DNA from: Gammaproteobacteria bacterium
GTDB lineage: Bacteria; Pseudomonadota; Gammaproteobacteria; Enterobacterales; Kangiellaceae
Direction of reading: 5' to 3'
Assembly: GCA_013373375.1 (NCBI GenBank)
Contig: JABXHY010000020.1
Location: 1-50,894 of the forward strand
Length of the DNA stretch: 50,894 nucleotides
Position numbers and translations under genes: made by a program. The first letter of the stretch is position 1. Every line of letters starts with the position of its first letter. Below are positions 8,146-16,923 of this stretch, in pieces. The notes under the pieces are model-generated. The model saw only the letters and a list, made by a program, of their open reading frames with translations. It did no database searches and was not told where the DNA came from.

Positions 8146-9060
8146 ATGCCTAAATCGCTTGGTGAAAAGCTAGTCGTTGCCATATCGTCGACTGCATTGT
8201 TTGACCTAGAAGACAGTCACAAAATATTTATGGAACAGGGTGTTCAGGCGTATTCTAACTATCAAATTGAAAATGAAGATAAAACGCTAAGCCCTGGACC
8301 GGCTTTTGATTTAGTTCGTAAGTTACTCGACTTAAACCAAATGGGCTCAGAGTCGAAACCTAGAGTGGAAGTGGTCTTAATATCGCGTAATTCTGCTGAT
8401 ACAGGATTGAGAGTATTTAACTCCATTCAAGCGCATAACTTGGATATTGTCAGGGCGGCGTTCACCGGAGGACGAAACCCTTATCAATATGTTTCTGCAT
8501 TTAATGCTCATTTATTTTTATCCACAAACCCAGAAGATGTTAGAAAGGCTCTTGAGAGCGGATTTGCGGCGGCTACTATTATCTCTAAAGCTAAGTCATC
8601 TCAGAATGTTAAAGCGGACAAACAAGAGTTAAAATTTGCCTTTGATGGAGATGCGGTTATTTTTTCTGATGAGTCAGAAATTATTTATAAAAAACAAGGG
8701 CTTAAAGCATTTGCCGATAACGAACGAGCCTCGGCCAAGAACCCACTAAAAGGTGGACCATTCAAATCCTTTCTTGCTGCACTGCATCAGATACAAAAGG
8801 ACTTTCCAGAGCAAGACTGCCCAATTAGAACGGCATTGGTTACCGCTCGTTCAGCTCCAGCGCATGAAAGGGTTGTGAGAACCCTAAGGAGTTGGGACAT
8901 TCGGATCGACGAGGCATTGTTTTTAGGCGGTCTGACAAAAGCAGAATTTTTGAAAGCTTATGGCGCTGACGTATTTTTCGACGATCAGCAAGGACATTGT
9001 GATTCCGCAGGTGAGTTAGTGGCGACAGGTCACGTACCTCACGGTATCGCTAATCAATAG
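8146..9060 (+). CDS. 5'-nucleotidase (NT5C1-like family)
   Basis: 304 residues from ATG 8146, which has aagga 6 nt upstream; an in-frame TTG at 8140 is less likely. It matches the bacterial members of the cytosolic-5'-nucleotidase-1 family along its length: KLVVAISSTALFDLE, then VVLISRNSADTGLRVFNSI, AAFTGGRNPYQYVSAFNAHLFLS, GFAAATI and ADVFFDDQQGHC. The ALFDLE and FFDDQ blocks stand for the HAD-like Asp motifs. The enzyme removes the 5' phosphate from nucleoside monophosphates in the cytoplasm, a salvage or overflow role. It is monocistronic and divergent from the REC-TPR gene, with 114 bp between. Confidence 0.9.
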   Translation: MPKSLGEKLVVAISSTALFDLEDSHKIFMEQGVQAYSNYQIENEDKTLSPGPAFDLVRKLLDLNQMGSESKPRVEVVLISRNSADTGLRVFNSIQAHNLDIVRAAFTGGRNPYQYVSAFNAHLFLSTNPEDVRKALESGFAAATIISKAKSSQNVKADKQELKFAFDGDAVIFSDESEIIYKKQGLKAFADNERASAKNPLKGGPFKSFLAALHQIQKDFPEQDCPIRTALVTARSAPAHERVVRTLRSWDIRIDEALFLGGLTKAEFLKAYGADVFFDDQQGHCDSAGELVATGHVPHGIANQ

Positions 9061-9071
9061 TGGTTAGCGAT
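9046..9071 (+). terminator. perfect 8-bp inverted repeat across the 5'-nucleotidase stop codon
   Basis: ATCGCTAA (9046-9053) pairs with TTAGCGAT (9064-9071) around a 10-nt loop that holds the TAG stop. There is no immediate U-run; a T-tract appears about 25 nt later after an A-run (aaaaaaacagcatttttt). It may be a weak or factor-assisted terminator. Confidence 0.35.
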
Positions 9072-9115
9072 TAATCAGGCGATCAAAAAAACAGCATTTT
9101 TTATTCGCTTTCGTA

Positions 9116-9130
9116 TGTTCCGCGTGGAAC
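9116..9130. promoter_or_regulatory. parS-like palindrome
   Basis: TGTTCCGCGTGGAAC differs at one central base from the parS core known in Pseudomonas (TGTTCCACGTGGAAC). The outer arms GTTCC/GGAAC are perfect. It lies in the intergenic space before cysB, about 80 bp from a cluster of DnaA-box-like sequences. It may be a functional or degenerate ParB site, or just a palindrome used by another regulator. Confidence 0.4.
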
Positions 9131-9207
9131 TTATTCTTTATTGTTATATATAGCAACTACTTTGGTCGAGAATTAATCAAGATTCAATATCTAGTAGTGC
9201 AAAGCTT

Positions 9208-9248
9208 TTATACACACAATACACACTCTATACACAGGTTTATCCACA
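9208..9248 (+). promoter_or_regulatory. cluster of DnaA-box-like sites upstream of cysB
   Basis: Two perfect matches to TTATNCACA are present: TTATACACA at 9208-9216 and TTATCCACA at 9240-9248. CTATACACA at 9228-9236 has one mismatch and CAATACACA at 9217-9225 has two. All point the same way at 9-12 bp spacing. Downstream, at 9266-9275, comes a TTTACTACTACT trinucleotide run and AT-rich DNA; upstream is TTATATATAG. Together this resembles a DnaA-binding/unwinding element. It could be an origin, a DnaA-titration site, or a DnaA-controlled promoter for cysB. Confidence 0.5.
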
Positions 9249-9334
9249 TTGGTTATTTTTTAGTTTACTACTACTCTTAATAAGTTAGCGGAATAAAAAA
9301 CAGTGTTTCTATTTTATTAGTTGGGAGTGGAAGA

Positions 9335-10309
9335 ATGAAGCTACAGCAGCTGAAATACATCTACGAAGTTGCTCGGCATGACCTCAATGTATCTGCTACG
9401 GCAGAAAGTCTTTACACGTCACAGCCAGGAATCAGTAAACAAATACGCTTATTAGAAGACGAACTGGGCGTGCAGGTATTTACCCGAAGCGGTAAACATT
9501 TGACCAATATTACCCCTGCGGGCGTTCGGATATTGGAAGTGACGACAGAAATACTTCAGCTGACCAAAAAGATTCAGGATATCGCTGCAGACTTTGTGTG
9601 TGAAGATAAAGGGATTTTTCGAATCGCGACAACTCACACGTTTTCACGGTACTTATTGCCAACTATTATTGAGAAATTTACCAAACAGTATCCCGATGTA
9701 AAACTGCATTTACACCAAGGAATAAATGCTCATATAGACCACATGTTGGATCATGGAGATATCGATTTAGTTATCTTTGGTGAAAGGGATGAGTGGTTTC
9801 CCGATAAAGTTCAGTTACCTTGTTTCCTGTGGCATCAATGCATTGTCGTCTCGAGAGAGCATCCTTTAAGTCGAGACGCTCATATTTCTCTTGAGAAACT
9901 TGCAAGTTTTCCCTTATTAGCAAAACTGACGCCTGATGGAAAGATGGGGGAGACACAAAAAGTATTTAAAAACGCTGGTTTGGAGCCGGACTTCGTTATA
10001 ACAGCAACAGACTCGGAGATTTTAAAGTCCTATGTTCGAATGGGAATGGGAGTTGGACTTATTGCCAGAATGGCCTACAACCCAGATAAAGACTCTGACC
10101 TTAAATTAATCAACGCCGATCATTTATTCTCGCCAACAAAAGCAAAAATTGTTTTTCATAAAAACTTTTTCTTCAGGCGCTATGTTACTGATTTTATATC
10201 AATGTTGGCGCCTCATGTTGATGAAGATATGCTGAAGAAAGTTGTTCGGTGTCGTTCATCAAATGAGCTAAACAACTTAGTGTCTGATGAGGTATTGCCT
10301 GAACGATAA
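9335..10309 (+). CDS. cysB: CysB, LysR-type regulator of cysteine biosynthesis
   Basis: 324 residues, the same length as E. coli CysB. The N-terminal winged helix is nearly canonical: MKLQQLKYIYEV, LNVSATAESLYTSQPGISKQ, LEDELGVQVFTRSGKHL. The effector domain (about 90-300) keeps CysB blocks such as FRIATTHTFSRYLLP, TATDSEILKSYVRMGMGVGLIA. CysB activates sulfate-assimilation genes when N-acetylserine or O-acetylserine accumulates. No cys genes are adjacent. The RBS ggag sits about 10 nt before ATG 9335. The unusually long, DnaA-box-bearing upstream region is noted separately. Some gammaproteobacteria carry a close Cbl paralogue, but length and sequence favour CysB. Confidence 0.92.
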   Translation: MKLQQLKYIYEVARHDLNVSATAESLYTSQPGISKQIRLLEDELGVQVFTRSGKHLTNITPAGVRILEVTTEILQLTKKIQDIAADFVCEDKGIFRIATTHTFSRYLLPTIIEKFTKQYPDVKLHLHQGINAHIDHMLDHGDIDLVIFGERDEWFPDKVQLPCFLWHQCIVVSREHPLSRDAHISLEKLASFPLLAKLTPDGKMGETQKVFKNAGLEPDFVITATDSEILKSYVRMGMGVGLIARMAYNPDKDSDLKLINADHLFSPTKAKIVFHKNFFFRRYVTDFISMLAPHVDEDMLKKVVRCRSSNELNNLVSDEVLPER

Positions 10310-10350
10310 TTATTCAATTACCAAGTCTGTATTACTCCTTAGATCGCTTG

Positions 10351-10391
10351 GTATCACTGGATGATACTTTACTCACAACGCTAGTGATTTT
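10351..10391 (+). terminator. probable weak terminator after cysB
   Basis: GTATCA (10351-10356) and TGATAC (10362-10367) form a 6-bp stem with loop ctgga followed by TTT. A second short TCAC/GTGA pairing ends in a run of seven T (about 10384-10391). Neither is strong alone. Confidence 0.4.
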
Positions 10392-10433
10392 TTTGAGGCT
10401 TCATTAATCTACTGAAATTGATTCAGGGGGTTA

Positions 10434-11357
10434 ATGATGTTTAAGTTTAAAGGTTTTATATTCTCGGTATTTTTAGCTGTTTCCGGTTGTCAGTTAAACG
10501 ATGGAATTGCTGAGAATTCGCGTATAACTTATTCCAACTTAAATTCCCAACCAGCTCAAGCGGCCAATATCCTGTCTCGAGAGAATTCTCATTGTGTCGT
10601 GTTATTTCACGGTATGGCGCGAACCCCACTTTCAATGAAATGGATTGAAAAACGGCTTAAAAAGCGGCAGTTTTTAGTGGTTAATCAGAGCTATCCTTCA
10701 TTGAAGCATTCATTACCAGAATTGGTAAATCTAGGTTACGTTGAGCAGGGTATTAATCTTTGTGAGGAACATCATGCAGCAAAAATCAGTTTTGTAACTC
10801 ATTCCCTAGGTGGGTTGTTAGTCAAGGACTCTCTACTCTCACTTCTAAAACAAAATAAATTCCCAAACAATATCGATTCAATTGTAATGCTAGGGCCGCC
10901 AAATCAAGGTAGTGACTTAGTACCAGCATTATACTCTTATTCGTTAGTTGAAAAAATTCTGAATCAATTTCCTTCGACGAGTCAATTGATTAAGCAGTTG
11001 TCATCTAGTAAAAACCCTGATCTAGGAGATATTCAAAACGCGAAAAATGAAGAAACGTTTAACTATAATATTGAATCCAACTCTCCAATCAAAGACTTTA
11101 AAGTTCCTTATCAATTAGGAATAATTGCAGGTACCAAAACGTTAAATCCGATCTTTTCTAAGTTGATTGATGGACCAGATGACGGAAAAGTATCGGTTCA
11201 AAATACGTGTAGTCCGGAGATGGTGGATTGGATTGCTGTACCAGAGAATCATACAACACTTTTATTTAGCTCAAGCGTTGTAAAGCAGGTTATTAGCTTT
11301 CTTGAGCATCACGAGTTTGAGCAATCGAGTCAAAAGCATTTTAATGTTATCTGTTAG
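10434..11357 (+). CDS. alpha/beta-hydrolase (lipase-like) lipoprotein
   Basis: 307 residues. The N-terminal signal ends in a lipobox (AVSGC, Cys19), so the protein should be a lipoprotein. The hydrolase core begins with CVVLFHGMART (oxyanion HG motif, about 54-64). The nucleophile elbow is THSLGG with Ser124, Asp249 or Asp250 lies in DGPDDGKVSV, and His273 in ENHTTLLF, giving a complete triad. This pattern fits lipases/esterases of the triacylglycerol-lipase-like type; the natural substrate is unknown. It starts at ATG 10434 (ggggg at 10426-10430) or at the adjacent ATG 10437. It is a single gene, convergent with sdaA. Confidence 0.82.
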   Translation: MMFKFKGFIFSVFLAVSGCQLNDGIAENSRITYSNLNSQPAQAANILSRENSHCVVLFHGMARTPLSMKWIEKRLKKRQFLVVNQSYPSLKHSLPELVNLGYVEQGINLCEEHHAAKISFVTHSLGGLLVKDSLLSLLKQNKFPNNIDSIVMLGPPNQGSDLVPALYSYSLVEKILNQFPSTSQLIKQLSSSKNPDLGDIQNAKNEETFNYNIESNSPIKDFKVPYQLGIIAGTKTLNPIFSKLIDGPDDGKVSVQNTCSPEMVDWIAVPENHTTLLFSSSVVKQVISFLEHHEFEQSSQKHFNVIC

Positions 11358-11453
11358 ACCAGATTTCAGAATCAACTGTAAGCATTGTTTTTGGCTGGAT
11401 TATAACGGAATTGAAAACTTTTCTTAGAGGTTAATTATTAAGATGAGAAATTA

Positions 11454-11485
11454 TAGGTTGAACAAGGTTCAACCTATTGTCTTTT
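11454..11485. terminator. strong hairpin between convergent lipase and sdaA genes
   Basis: TAGGTTGAAC (11454-11463) and GTTCAACCTA (11467-11476) form a perfect 10-bp stem with a 3-nt loop, followed on the plus strand by ttgtctttt. It probably ends the lipase transcript and may also act on the sdaA strand, where a looser T-rich stretch follows. Confidence 0.65.
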
Positions 11486-11500
11486 GTAAAAGAAATATTT

Positions 11501-12880
11501 CTAACACTCGATAATATTAACGGCTAATCCACCTCGAGCAGTTTCTTTGTATTTCGTTTTCATGTCAGCGCCAGTATCGCGCATGGTTTTAATGACTTTA
11601 TCCAGTGATACTTTATGAGTGCCGTCGCCACGCATCGCTAGACGCGCCGCGTTGATTGCTTTAATTGCCCCCATTGCATTTCTTTCAATACAGGGAACTT
11701 GAACAAGACCACCTACGGGGTCACATGTTAATCCAAGATTATGTTCCATGCCTATTTCAGCAGCGTTTTCAACTTGAGCTGTGGTGCCGCCAAGTGCTTC
11801 TGTTAGTGCTGCAGCTGCCATTGAACAGGCAACACCAACTTCTCCCTGACAACCCACTTCAGCACCCGAAATGGATGCATTTTCTTTATAGAGTATGCCA
11901 ATGGCAGCAGCGGTTAACAGAAAACGAATGATTGAGTCGTCTTCTGGTTCACCTTTGCAATGATGCTGTGTGTAGTAAAACAAAACTGCGGGGATAATTC
12001 CTGCTGCACCATTTGTTGGAGCGGTTACCACTCGACCGCCAGCCGCATTTTCTTCATTGACTGCCAATGCGTACAGGTTTACCCAATCCATAACGGCAAG
12101 TTCATCGGTTTGGTTTTTTGAAGCTTTTAGTTTTCTAAATAAAGCATGGGCTCGACGTTTTACTTTTAAGCCACCGGGAAGAATACCTTCTCGATCACAT
12201 CCTCTTTGCACACAATCTCGCATTGCTTGCCAAATGGTCATTAACTTTTCTTTAACTTCTGCTTCACTTCGCCAGGCAAGTTCATTTTTTAACATTAGGC
12301 TGGAGATACTTAGTCCATGATCGCTACTTAAAGCCAATAACTCTTCGGCGCTATTGAAAGGGTAAGTAACTTTAGTTTTGTCTTTAACGAATGGGTCTTC
12401 CGAAGAAACATCATCGTTAACCACAAATCCACCACCGACAGAATAATAAGTCGATGTTTTAACAAGTTCTTTATTTGCTCCATAAGCATGAAACTTCATA
12501 CCGTTCGCGTGTTTTGGTAATACTTCACGTCGATGAAACATTAAGTCTGTTTTTTCATTGAACTTTACTGAATGAGCTTGACCAAGTGTGATGGATTTTG
12601 AGTCTCGTATATTTTGCATTCTTTGCGGTACAGTATCGGGGTCCAATTCCGCCGGACGATGACCTTCAAGCCCCATTAAAACCGCGACATCACTTCCATG
12701 ACCTTTTCCTGTTTGGCCTAACGAGCCGTACAGTTCAGCTCGAATTCGAACCACATCTGTTAATAAATTTTTATTTTTTAACTCTTCAATAAAACGTCGA
12801 GCAGCTCTCATAGGACCTACCGTATGAGAACTCGATGGGCCAATACCAATAGTAAATATTTCAAACGTGCTAATCGACAT
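11501..12880 (-). CDS. sdaA: L-serine dehydratase (4Fe-4S), single chain
   Basis: 459 residues, the usual length of the fused alpha/beta type. It converts L-serine to pyruvate and ammonia. Visible landmarks are [17 protein letters not shown] at the start of the beta domain, [14 protein letters not shown] in the catalytic domain, and the cysteines of the oxygen-labile cluster in [33 protein letters not shown]. The chain ends in Cys459 (VNIIEC), matching the tail cysteine that enters the active site in type-2 enzymes. It follows nudL and pabB on the same strand but has its own 112-bp leader with a 12-bp direct repeat. Confidence 0.95.
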   Translation of the reverse strand: MSISTFEIFTIGIGPSSSHTVGPMRAARRFIEELKNKNLLTDVVRIRAELYGSLGQTGKGHGSDVAVLMGLEGHRPAELDPDTVPQRMQNIRDSKSITLGQAHSVKFNEKTDLMFHRREVLPKHANGMKFHAYGANKELVKTSTYYSVGGGFVVNDDVSSEDPFVKDKTKVTYPFNSAEELLALSSDHGLSISSLMLKNELAWRSEAEVKEKLMTIWQAMRDCVQRGCDREGILPGGLKVKRRAHALFRKLKASKNQTDELAVMDWVNLYALAVNEENAAGGRVVTAPTNGAAGIIPAVLFYYTQHHCKGEPEDDSIIRFLLTAAAIGILYKENASISGAEVGCQGEVGVACSMAAAALTEALGGTTAQVENAAEIGMEHNLGLTCDPVGGLVQVPCIERNAMGAIKAINAARLAMRGDGTHKVSLDKVIKTMRDTGADMKTKYKETARGGLAVNIIEC

Positions 12881-12888
12881 TATTACTC

Positions 12889-12916
12889 TCTTTAGAACTG
12901 CAAATCTTTAGAACTG
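12889..12916 (-). repeat. 12-bp direct repeat in the sdaA leader
   Basis: TCTTTAGAACTG occurs at 12889-12900 and again at 12905-12916 (16-bp period; plus-strand reading), ending 9 bp before the sdaA start codon. It covers the RBS region (minus strand aaagagag), so it might be a translational or transcriptional operator, or a small duplication. Confidence 0.6.
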
Positions 12917-12992
12917 AAAAATGCAGACATTTTAAGTGATTTTAATACGTATAATTGTAATGTGAATTAGGGTTTCACTCTAGTGATTCTTG

Positions 12993-13613
12993 TTATGAGG
13001 TAAGTGGTCGAACATGTTGATGAACGAGTTTTGAAAATTCAACTAAGACTCGAGCGGTAGCTCCCCAGATATTGTAGTTTTGATATTGAATTGTATAGTA
13101 AAATCGCTTTTGTCCCTGAAAATCAGCACTTTCTAGTTTGTGGTTATCTGGATTTAAAATAAAGTTGAATGGTACTTCAAAGGCTTCATCGACTTCAGAC
13201 GGATCAATCTTCAGAGTGTATTGGTTTTTAATAATACCAACGTATGGCGTCATCGAATACCGAGTTATAGTGTGATGAGGTTGTAACTTCCCCAGAATCC
13301 TAATTTGACTCGACGATATGCCGATTTCTTCGAAGGTTTCCCGAAGCGCAGTGTATTCTAAATTGGTGTCTGATTTTTCTTTTCTACCGCCAGGGAAACT
13401 AATTTGTCCAGCATGATGTTTTAGGTGCTTGGCACGGCGAGTGAGAAGTAATTGATAGTCGAGTTGCTGACCAACTTGGCGTTCAACTAGAGGTATTAAA
13501 ACCGCAGCAGGTTTCAAATCAATATCACCTTGTCCTGCAACGTCATGAGTTTGCGACAGGGAATCTGCGCTCTCTAAAACTTGTCTTAAAATATTCTGGT
13601 TGAGTTCAAGCAT
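12993..13613 (-). CDS. nudL: CoA pyrophosphatase, Nudix family
   Basis: 206 residues. It carries the CoA-Nudix (UPF0035) signature LLTRRAKHLKHHAGQISFPGG at about 56-76, merged with a Nudix box whose catalytic end is ALRETFEEIGI (R91, E92, E95, E96). Family members hydrolyse CoA and CoA derivatives to 3',5'-ADP and 4'-phosphopantetheine, and some act on other nucleoside diphosphate compounds. It begins 2 bp downstream of the pabB stop on the same strand, so the two are co-transcribed; pabB-nudL pairing is common in gammaproteobacteria and the link looks historical rather than functional. Confidence 0.92.
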   Translation of the reverse strand: MLELNQNILRQVLESADSLSQTHDVAGQGDIDLKPAAVLIPLVERQVGQQLDYQLLLTRRAKHLKHHAGQISFPGGRKEKSDTNLEYTALRETFEEIGISSSQIRILGKLQPHHTITRYSMTPYVGIIKNQYTLKIDPSEVDEAFEVPFNFILNPDNHKLESADFQGQKRFYYTIQYQNYNIWGATARVLVEFSKLVHQHVRPLTS

Positions 13614-13615
13614 AT

Positions 13616-15094
13616 TTAATCAAGTTTCTCATACTGTAATGGCGTTAAAATTTTACTCAGTTTTGAAAAGGTTTCGTTGTATTCGTCGGTACAATTTGAG
13701 TCATCAACAAGACCTCCACCTGCCCATGCATATAAGGCATTATCATGAGACACTAGAGTTCGAATCATAATGTTGCTATCGGATTTATTATTAAAACTAA
13801 AGTAAGCGAGTGAGCCGCAGTAAAAGCTGCGACGATGAGGCTCAAGTTCTTCGATTATTTCCATCGCTCTTACTTTCGGAGCTCCAGTAATTGAACCTCC
13901 TGGAAAAGCGGAAATGAAAACATCAAATGCTGTCTTATCGTTGGATAACTTGGCTTCGATAGTTGATATCAGGTGATGAACCGAGTTAAATGAATAAAGG
14001 CCAAACAATTCTGATACTTTGACACTGCCTGGTGCAGCTGACCTTCCAATATCATTTCGGAGCAAGTCAACAATCATCAAATTTTCAGCTTTATCTTTCT
14101 CGCTGTTTTGAAGCTCATTAGCGTGCTGCTGATCTTCGTGTTCGGAACTTCCTCGTGGTCGAGTGCCTTTAATGGGTTGGGTTGTAATATGATCTCCCTC
14201 AATCCGAATAAAGCGCTCCGGTGAAAACGACAAAATTTCAGCGTCGCCCAGATTAAAAAAACCGGAGAAAGGGGATTGGTTGAGTTTGTGTAAAAACTGA
14301 AATGTTTGCCACGCGTCTCCGTGATATTCCGCTTTAAATCGTTGAGCAAGATTAATTTGATAGCAGTCGCCGTTTTTAATATAAGTTTTCACAGTAGCGA
14401 ATTTTTTACTGTAGTCATCTTGTGTCATGTTTGACGTCCAATCCGACGCTAGTTTTGGATCTTTGTTTGACTCTTGTTTTATCTCGTCTTTGTAATATTG
14501 CTTTTCTAACCAGTCTGCTAGTTCATCTTTCTTAAATAAATTAAGTAAATAGGTTTTCTTTGCTTTGTGATCGACAACTAGCGGGCAAAAATAAACACCC
14601 GCAACTAAGTCAGGTAATTTAAGATCGTTTTCGGAGAGGAGCGGTATATTTTCAAGTTGCCGGCCGAAGTCATAGCTAAATGCGCCCGCCACGCCTCCGA
14701 TAAAAGGGAGGTGTTCAACCAAATTTTTTAATGAAGTTACCTCCGTACTTTCGGAATGTTGATCATCATAAGTTTTGGTTATTTCACTTGGCAGTTGATA
14801 GTGAGTCAGCCATTCATTTATTTGAGATTTTGGAGACAATAGGTTAAGCGGCTTTTCTTGCAGAGGAAGACCTGAAATCCAATCAGATTGATTAAAATCT
14901 AATCGATGATGTTGAACCTGTGGAGAAGAATGACTTACAACAACGGCACTTGGTGCAGCAAGTATGATGTCGTGTTGAGAACCATCTGCGTCTTGATTGC
15001 CGGTTAATAACAGTGAATATTTTAAAGATCGTACTTTTGAGAAGTAAAGGTCGGCTGTTCGATCACCAAAATATTCAAGTTCAACAACGCTCAT
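13616..15094 (-). CDS. pabB: aminodeoxychorismate synthase component I
   Basis: 492 residues, typical for PabB. The chorismate-binding half (about 220-490) has PIKGTRPRG with Lys309, the residue that marks PabB against anthranilate synthase (Ala at that place), and FPGGSITGAPKVRAMEIIEEL. The N-terminal half carries the family pattern FIGGVAGAFSYDFGR. With PabA glutaminase it makes 4-amino-4-deoxychorismate for folate. It is divergent from the fumarase gene; aggtgat about 10 nt before ATG 15094 serves as RBS. The shared intergenic space holds the fumarase promoter on the other strand. Confidence 0.93.
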   Translation of the reverse strand: MSVVELEYFGDRTADLYFSKVRSLKYSLLLTGNQDADGSQHDIILAAPSAVVVSHSSPQVQHHRLDFNQSDWISGLPLQEKPLNLLSPKSQINEWLTHYQLPSEITKTYDDQHSESTEVTSLKNLVEHLPFIGGVAGAFSYDFGRQLENIPLLSENDLKLPDLVAGVYFCPLVVDHKAKKTYLLNLFKKDELADWLEKQYYKDEIKQESNKDPKLASDWTSNMTQDDYSKKFATVKTYIKNGDCYQINLAQRFKAEYHGDAWQTFQFLHKLNQSPFSGFFNLGDAEILSFSPERFIRIEGDHITTQPIKGTRPRGSSEHEDQQHANELQNSEKDKAENLMIVDLLRNDIGRSAAPGSVKVSELFGLYSFNSVHHLISTIEAKLSNDKTAFDVFISAFPGGSITGAPKVRAMEIIEELEPHRRSFYCGSLAYFSFNNKSDSNIMIRTLVSHDNALYAWAGGGLVDDSNCTDEYNETFSKLSKILTPLQYEKLD

Positions 15095-15172
15095 TATTAA
15101 TGATCACCTATTAAGATTACAGAAAGTCCCTTTGAAGCATTTCTATGCGTACAGCGACTTAGATGAATAGGG

Positions 15173-15178
15173 TATAAT
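15173..15178 (+). promoter_or_regulatory. -10 element of the fumarase promoter
   Basis: A perfect TATAAT lies about 100 bp before the fumarase ATG. No good -35 hexamer stands 16-18 bp upstream, so it may depend on an activator. Confidence 0.4.
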
Positions 15179-15275
15179 ACCAAAGTTTCTATTCAGATTA
15201 TTGAACCGTTATATAATTTATTGTATGGTTGTGCGCTGCAAAAATCTAGCAGCGCTCCCTAACTGGAGGACTTCA

Positions 15276-16793
15276 ATGGCTGTCATCAAAAAAGCCGACT
15301 TTATCGAAAGCGTAGAGAACGCATTGCAATTCATCTCGTACTATCACCCTAAAGACTTCGTCGATGCAATGCATGAAGCGTATGAGAAAGAACAAAACCC
15401 AGGCGCCAAAGATGCTATTGCTCAAATTCTAATCAACTCCAGAATGTCTGCGGAAGGACATCGCCCCGTTTGCCAGGACACGGGTATTGTAACTGTGTTC
15501 GTAAAAATTGGTATGAATGTCCAATGGGACAGTGATTTGACTGTCCAACAAATGGTCGACGAAGGCGTAAGACGTGCTTATTCAAACGCAGATAATCCAT
15601 TGCGAGCGTCGGTTGTGGAAAATCCGGTTGGGCCTCGCAAAAACACCAAGGACAATACTCCAGCCGTAGTGCATATTGATATGGTGCCCGGAGATAAAGT
15701 AACCGTTGACGTTGCTGCAAAAGGCGGCGGCTCAGAAAATAAATCAAAATTTGTTATGTTAAACCCGAACGATTCGATTTTAGATTGGGTACTCGAAACG
15801 GTTCCAAAAATGGGCGCAGGTTGGTGTCCACCAGGAATGCTGGGAATTGGTATTGGCGGTACTGCGGAAAAAGCTATGGTTATGGCGAAAGAGTCGTTAA
15901 TGGAGCCTATTAATATTCATGAGCTTCAATCAGAGGGTCCTAAGGATTCAGTTGAGCAATTACGGCTGGATATTTTCAACGGAGTTAACAAACTCGGTAT
16001 AGGCGCTCAAGGATTGGGTGGATTAACGACTGTGTTGGATATAAAAATTAAAGATTGCCCAACTCATGCCGCATCACTACCAGTCGCTATGATTCCTAAC
16101 TGCGCCGCGACTCGACATGTACATTTTACTCTCGATGGGTCAGGCCCAGCAGAGTTAGAGCAACCTTCATTATCCGATTGGCCTGAAGTGACTTGGGAAG
16201 TTGGAGATTCTGTTAAACGTGTCAATCTTGAGACCATTACTCGAGACGAGATGGAAGCTTGGAAACCAGGTGAAACTCTTTTACTGAGCGGAAAAATATT
16301 AACTGGCCGAGATGCAGCACACAAAAAGATTCAAGAACTATTTGAGAGTGGTAAAGGCCTACCTGACGGCGTCGATTTCGCTGGCAAATTTATTTACTAT
16401 GTAGGACCAGTTGATGCCGTTAGAAATGAAGTAGTTGGCCCTGCCGGACCAACAACCTCAACACGCATGGACAAATACACCAACATGATGCTCGAGAAAA
16501 CTGGATTGATGGGCATGATCGGAAAAGCCGAGCGTGGTGACGTTGCAATCGACGCGATCAAACAACATAAAGCGACTTACTTAATGGCCGTTGGCGGCGC
16601 AGCTTATTTGGTGTCGAAAGCAATTAAAAAATCTCGTGTTGTTGCTTTCGAAGAGCTGGGTATGGAAGCGATTTATGAATTCGAAATTGAAGATATGCCA
16701 GTTACCGTTGCTGTCGATACAAATGGCGAATCAGTCCATAAAACTGGCCCAGCTATTTGGAAAGTAAAACTTGAAGAGATGGCAGAAGCCTAA
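15276..16793 (+). CDS. class I fumarate hydratase (4Fe-4S)
   Basis: 505 residues from ATG 15276, which is preceded by a perfect ggagg 7 nt upstream; the longer in-frame TTG start at 15201 lacks an RBS and lies in the leader. It is a single-chain class I fumarase joining alpha and beta regions. The three cluster cysteines are visible in HRPVCQDTG (Cys66), GWCPPGM and IPNCAATRH. The alpha region also carries GIGIGGTAEKAM, and the C-terminal beta region has GPAGPTTSTRMD and the MGMIGKAERG motif. It interconverts fumarate and malate in the TCA cycle. Class I enzymes are oxygen-sensitive; a class II FumC may exist elsewhere. Confidence 0.93.
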   Translation: MAVIKKADFIESVENALQFISYYHPKDFVDAMHEAYEKEQNPGAKDAIAQILINSRMSAEGHRPVCQDTGIVTVFVKIGMNVQWDSDLTVQQMVDEGVRRAYSNADNPLRASVVENPVGPRKNTKDNTPAVVHIDMVPGDKVTVDVAAKGGGSENKSKFVMLNPNDSILDWVLETVPKMGAGWCPPGMLGIGIGGTAEKAMVMAKESLMEPINIHELQSEGPKDSVEQLRLDIFNGVNKLGIGAQGLGGLTTVLDIKIKDCPTHAASLPVAMIPNCAATRHVHFTLDGSGPAELEQPSLSDWPEVTWEVGDSVKRVNLETITRDEMEAWKPGETLLLSGKILTGRDAAHKKIQELFESGKGLPDGVDFAGKFIYYVGPVDAVRNEVVGPAGPTTSTRMDKYTNMMLEKTGLMGMIGKAERGDVAIDAIKQHKATYLMAVGGAAYLVSKAIKKSRVVAFEELGMEAIYEFEIEDMPVTVAVDTNGESVHKTGPAIWKVKLEEMAEA

Positions 16794-16815
16794 GTCATAT
16801 CTTTTCTATTCCATG

Positions 16816-16887
16816 GGTATTGGATGGTTTTTCTGGACCAAGAAACTTATCCAATACCTTGCTAGCACGCTACAAGGGTCTCCCTTG
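16816..16887. repeat. two hairpins between fumarase and prpB
   Basis: A long hairpin pairs GGTATTGGAT (16816-16825) with ATCCAATACC (16849-16858), with inner pairing of TTTCT and AGAAA. A second one pairs CAAGGG (16873-16878) with CCCTTG (16882-16887). No U-run follows either, so classic intrinsic termination is not obvious; they may stabilise mRNA ends or control entry into prpBC. Confidence 0.5.
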
Positions 16888-16923
16888 CCTGATATTTAAA
16901 ATATTTAATTAAAAGAGATACTC

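Noticed and set aside
15201-15275. N-terminal extension of the fumarase from a TTG codon
   Set aside because: No RBS, no family similarity, and a perfect ggagg precedes ATG 15276.
16064-16324. Long antisense frames within fumarase, acnB, phosphatase and other genes
   Set aside because: They mirror strong coding sequences on the other strand and have no RBS or family similarity.
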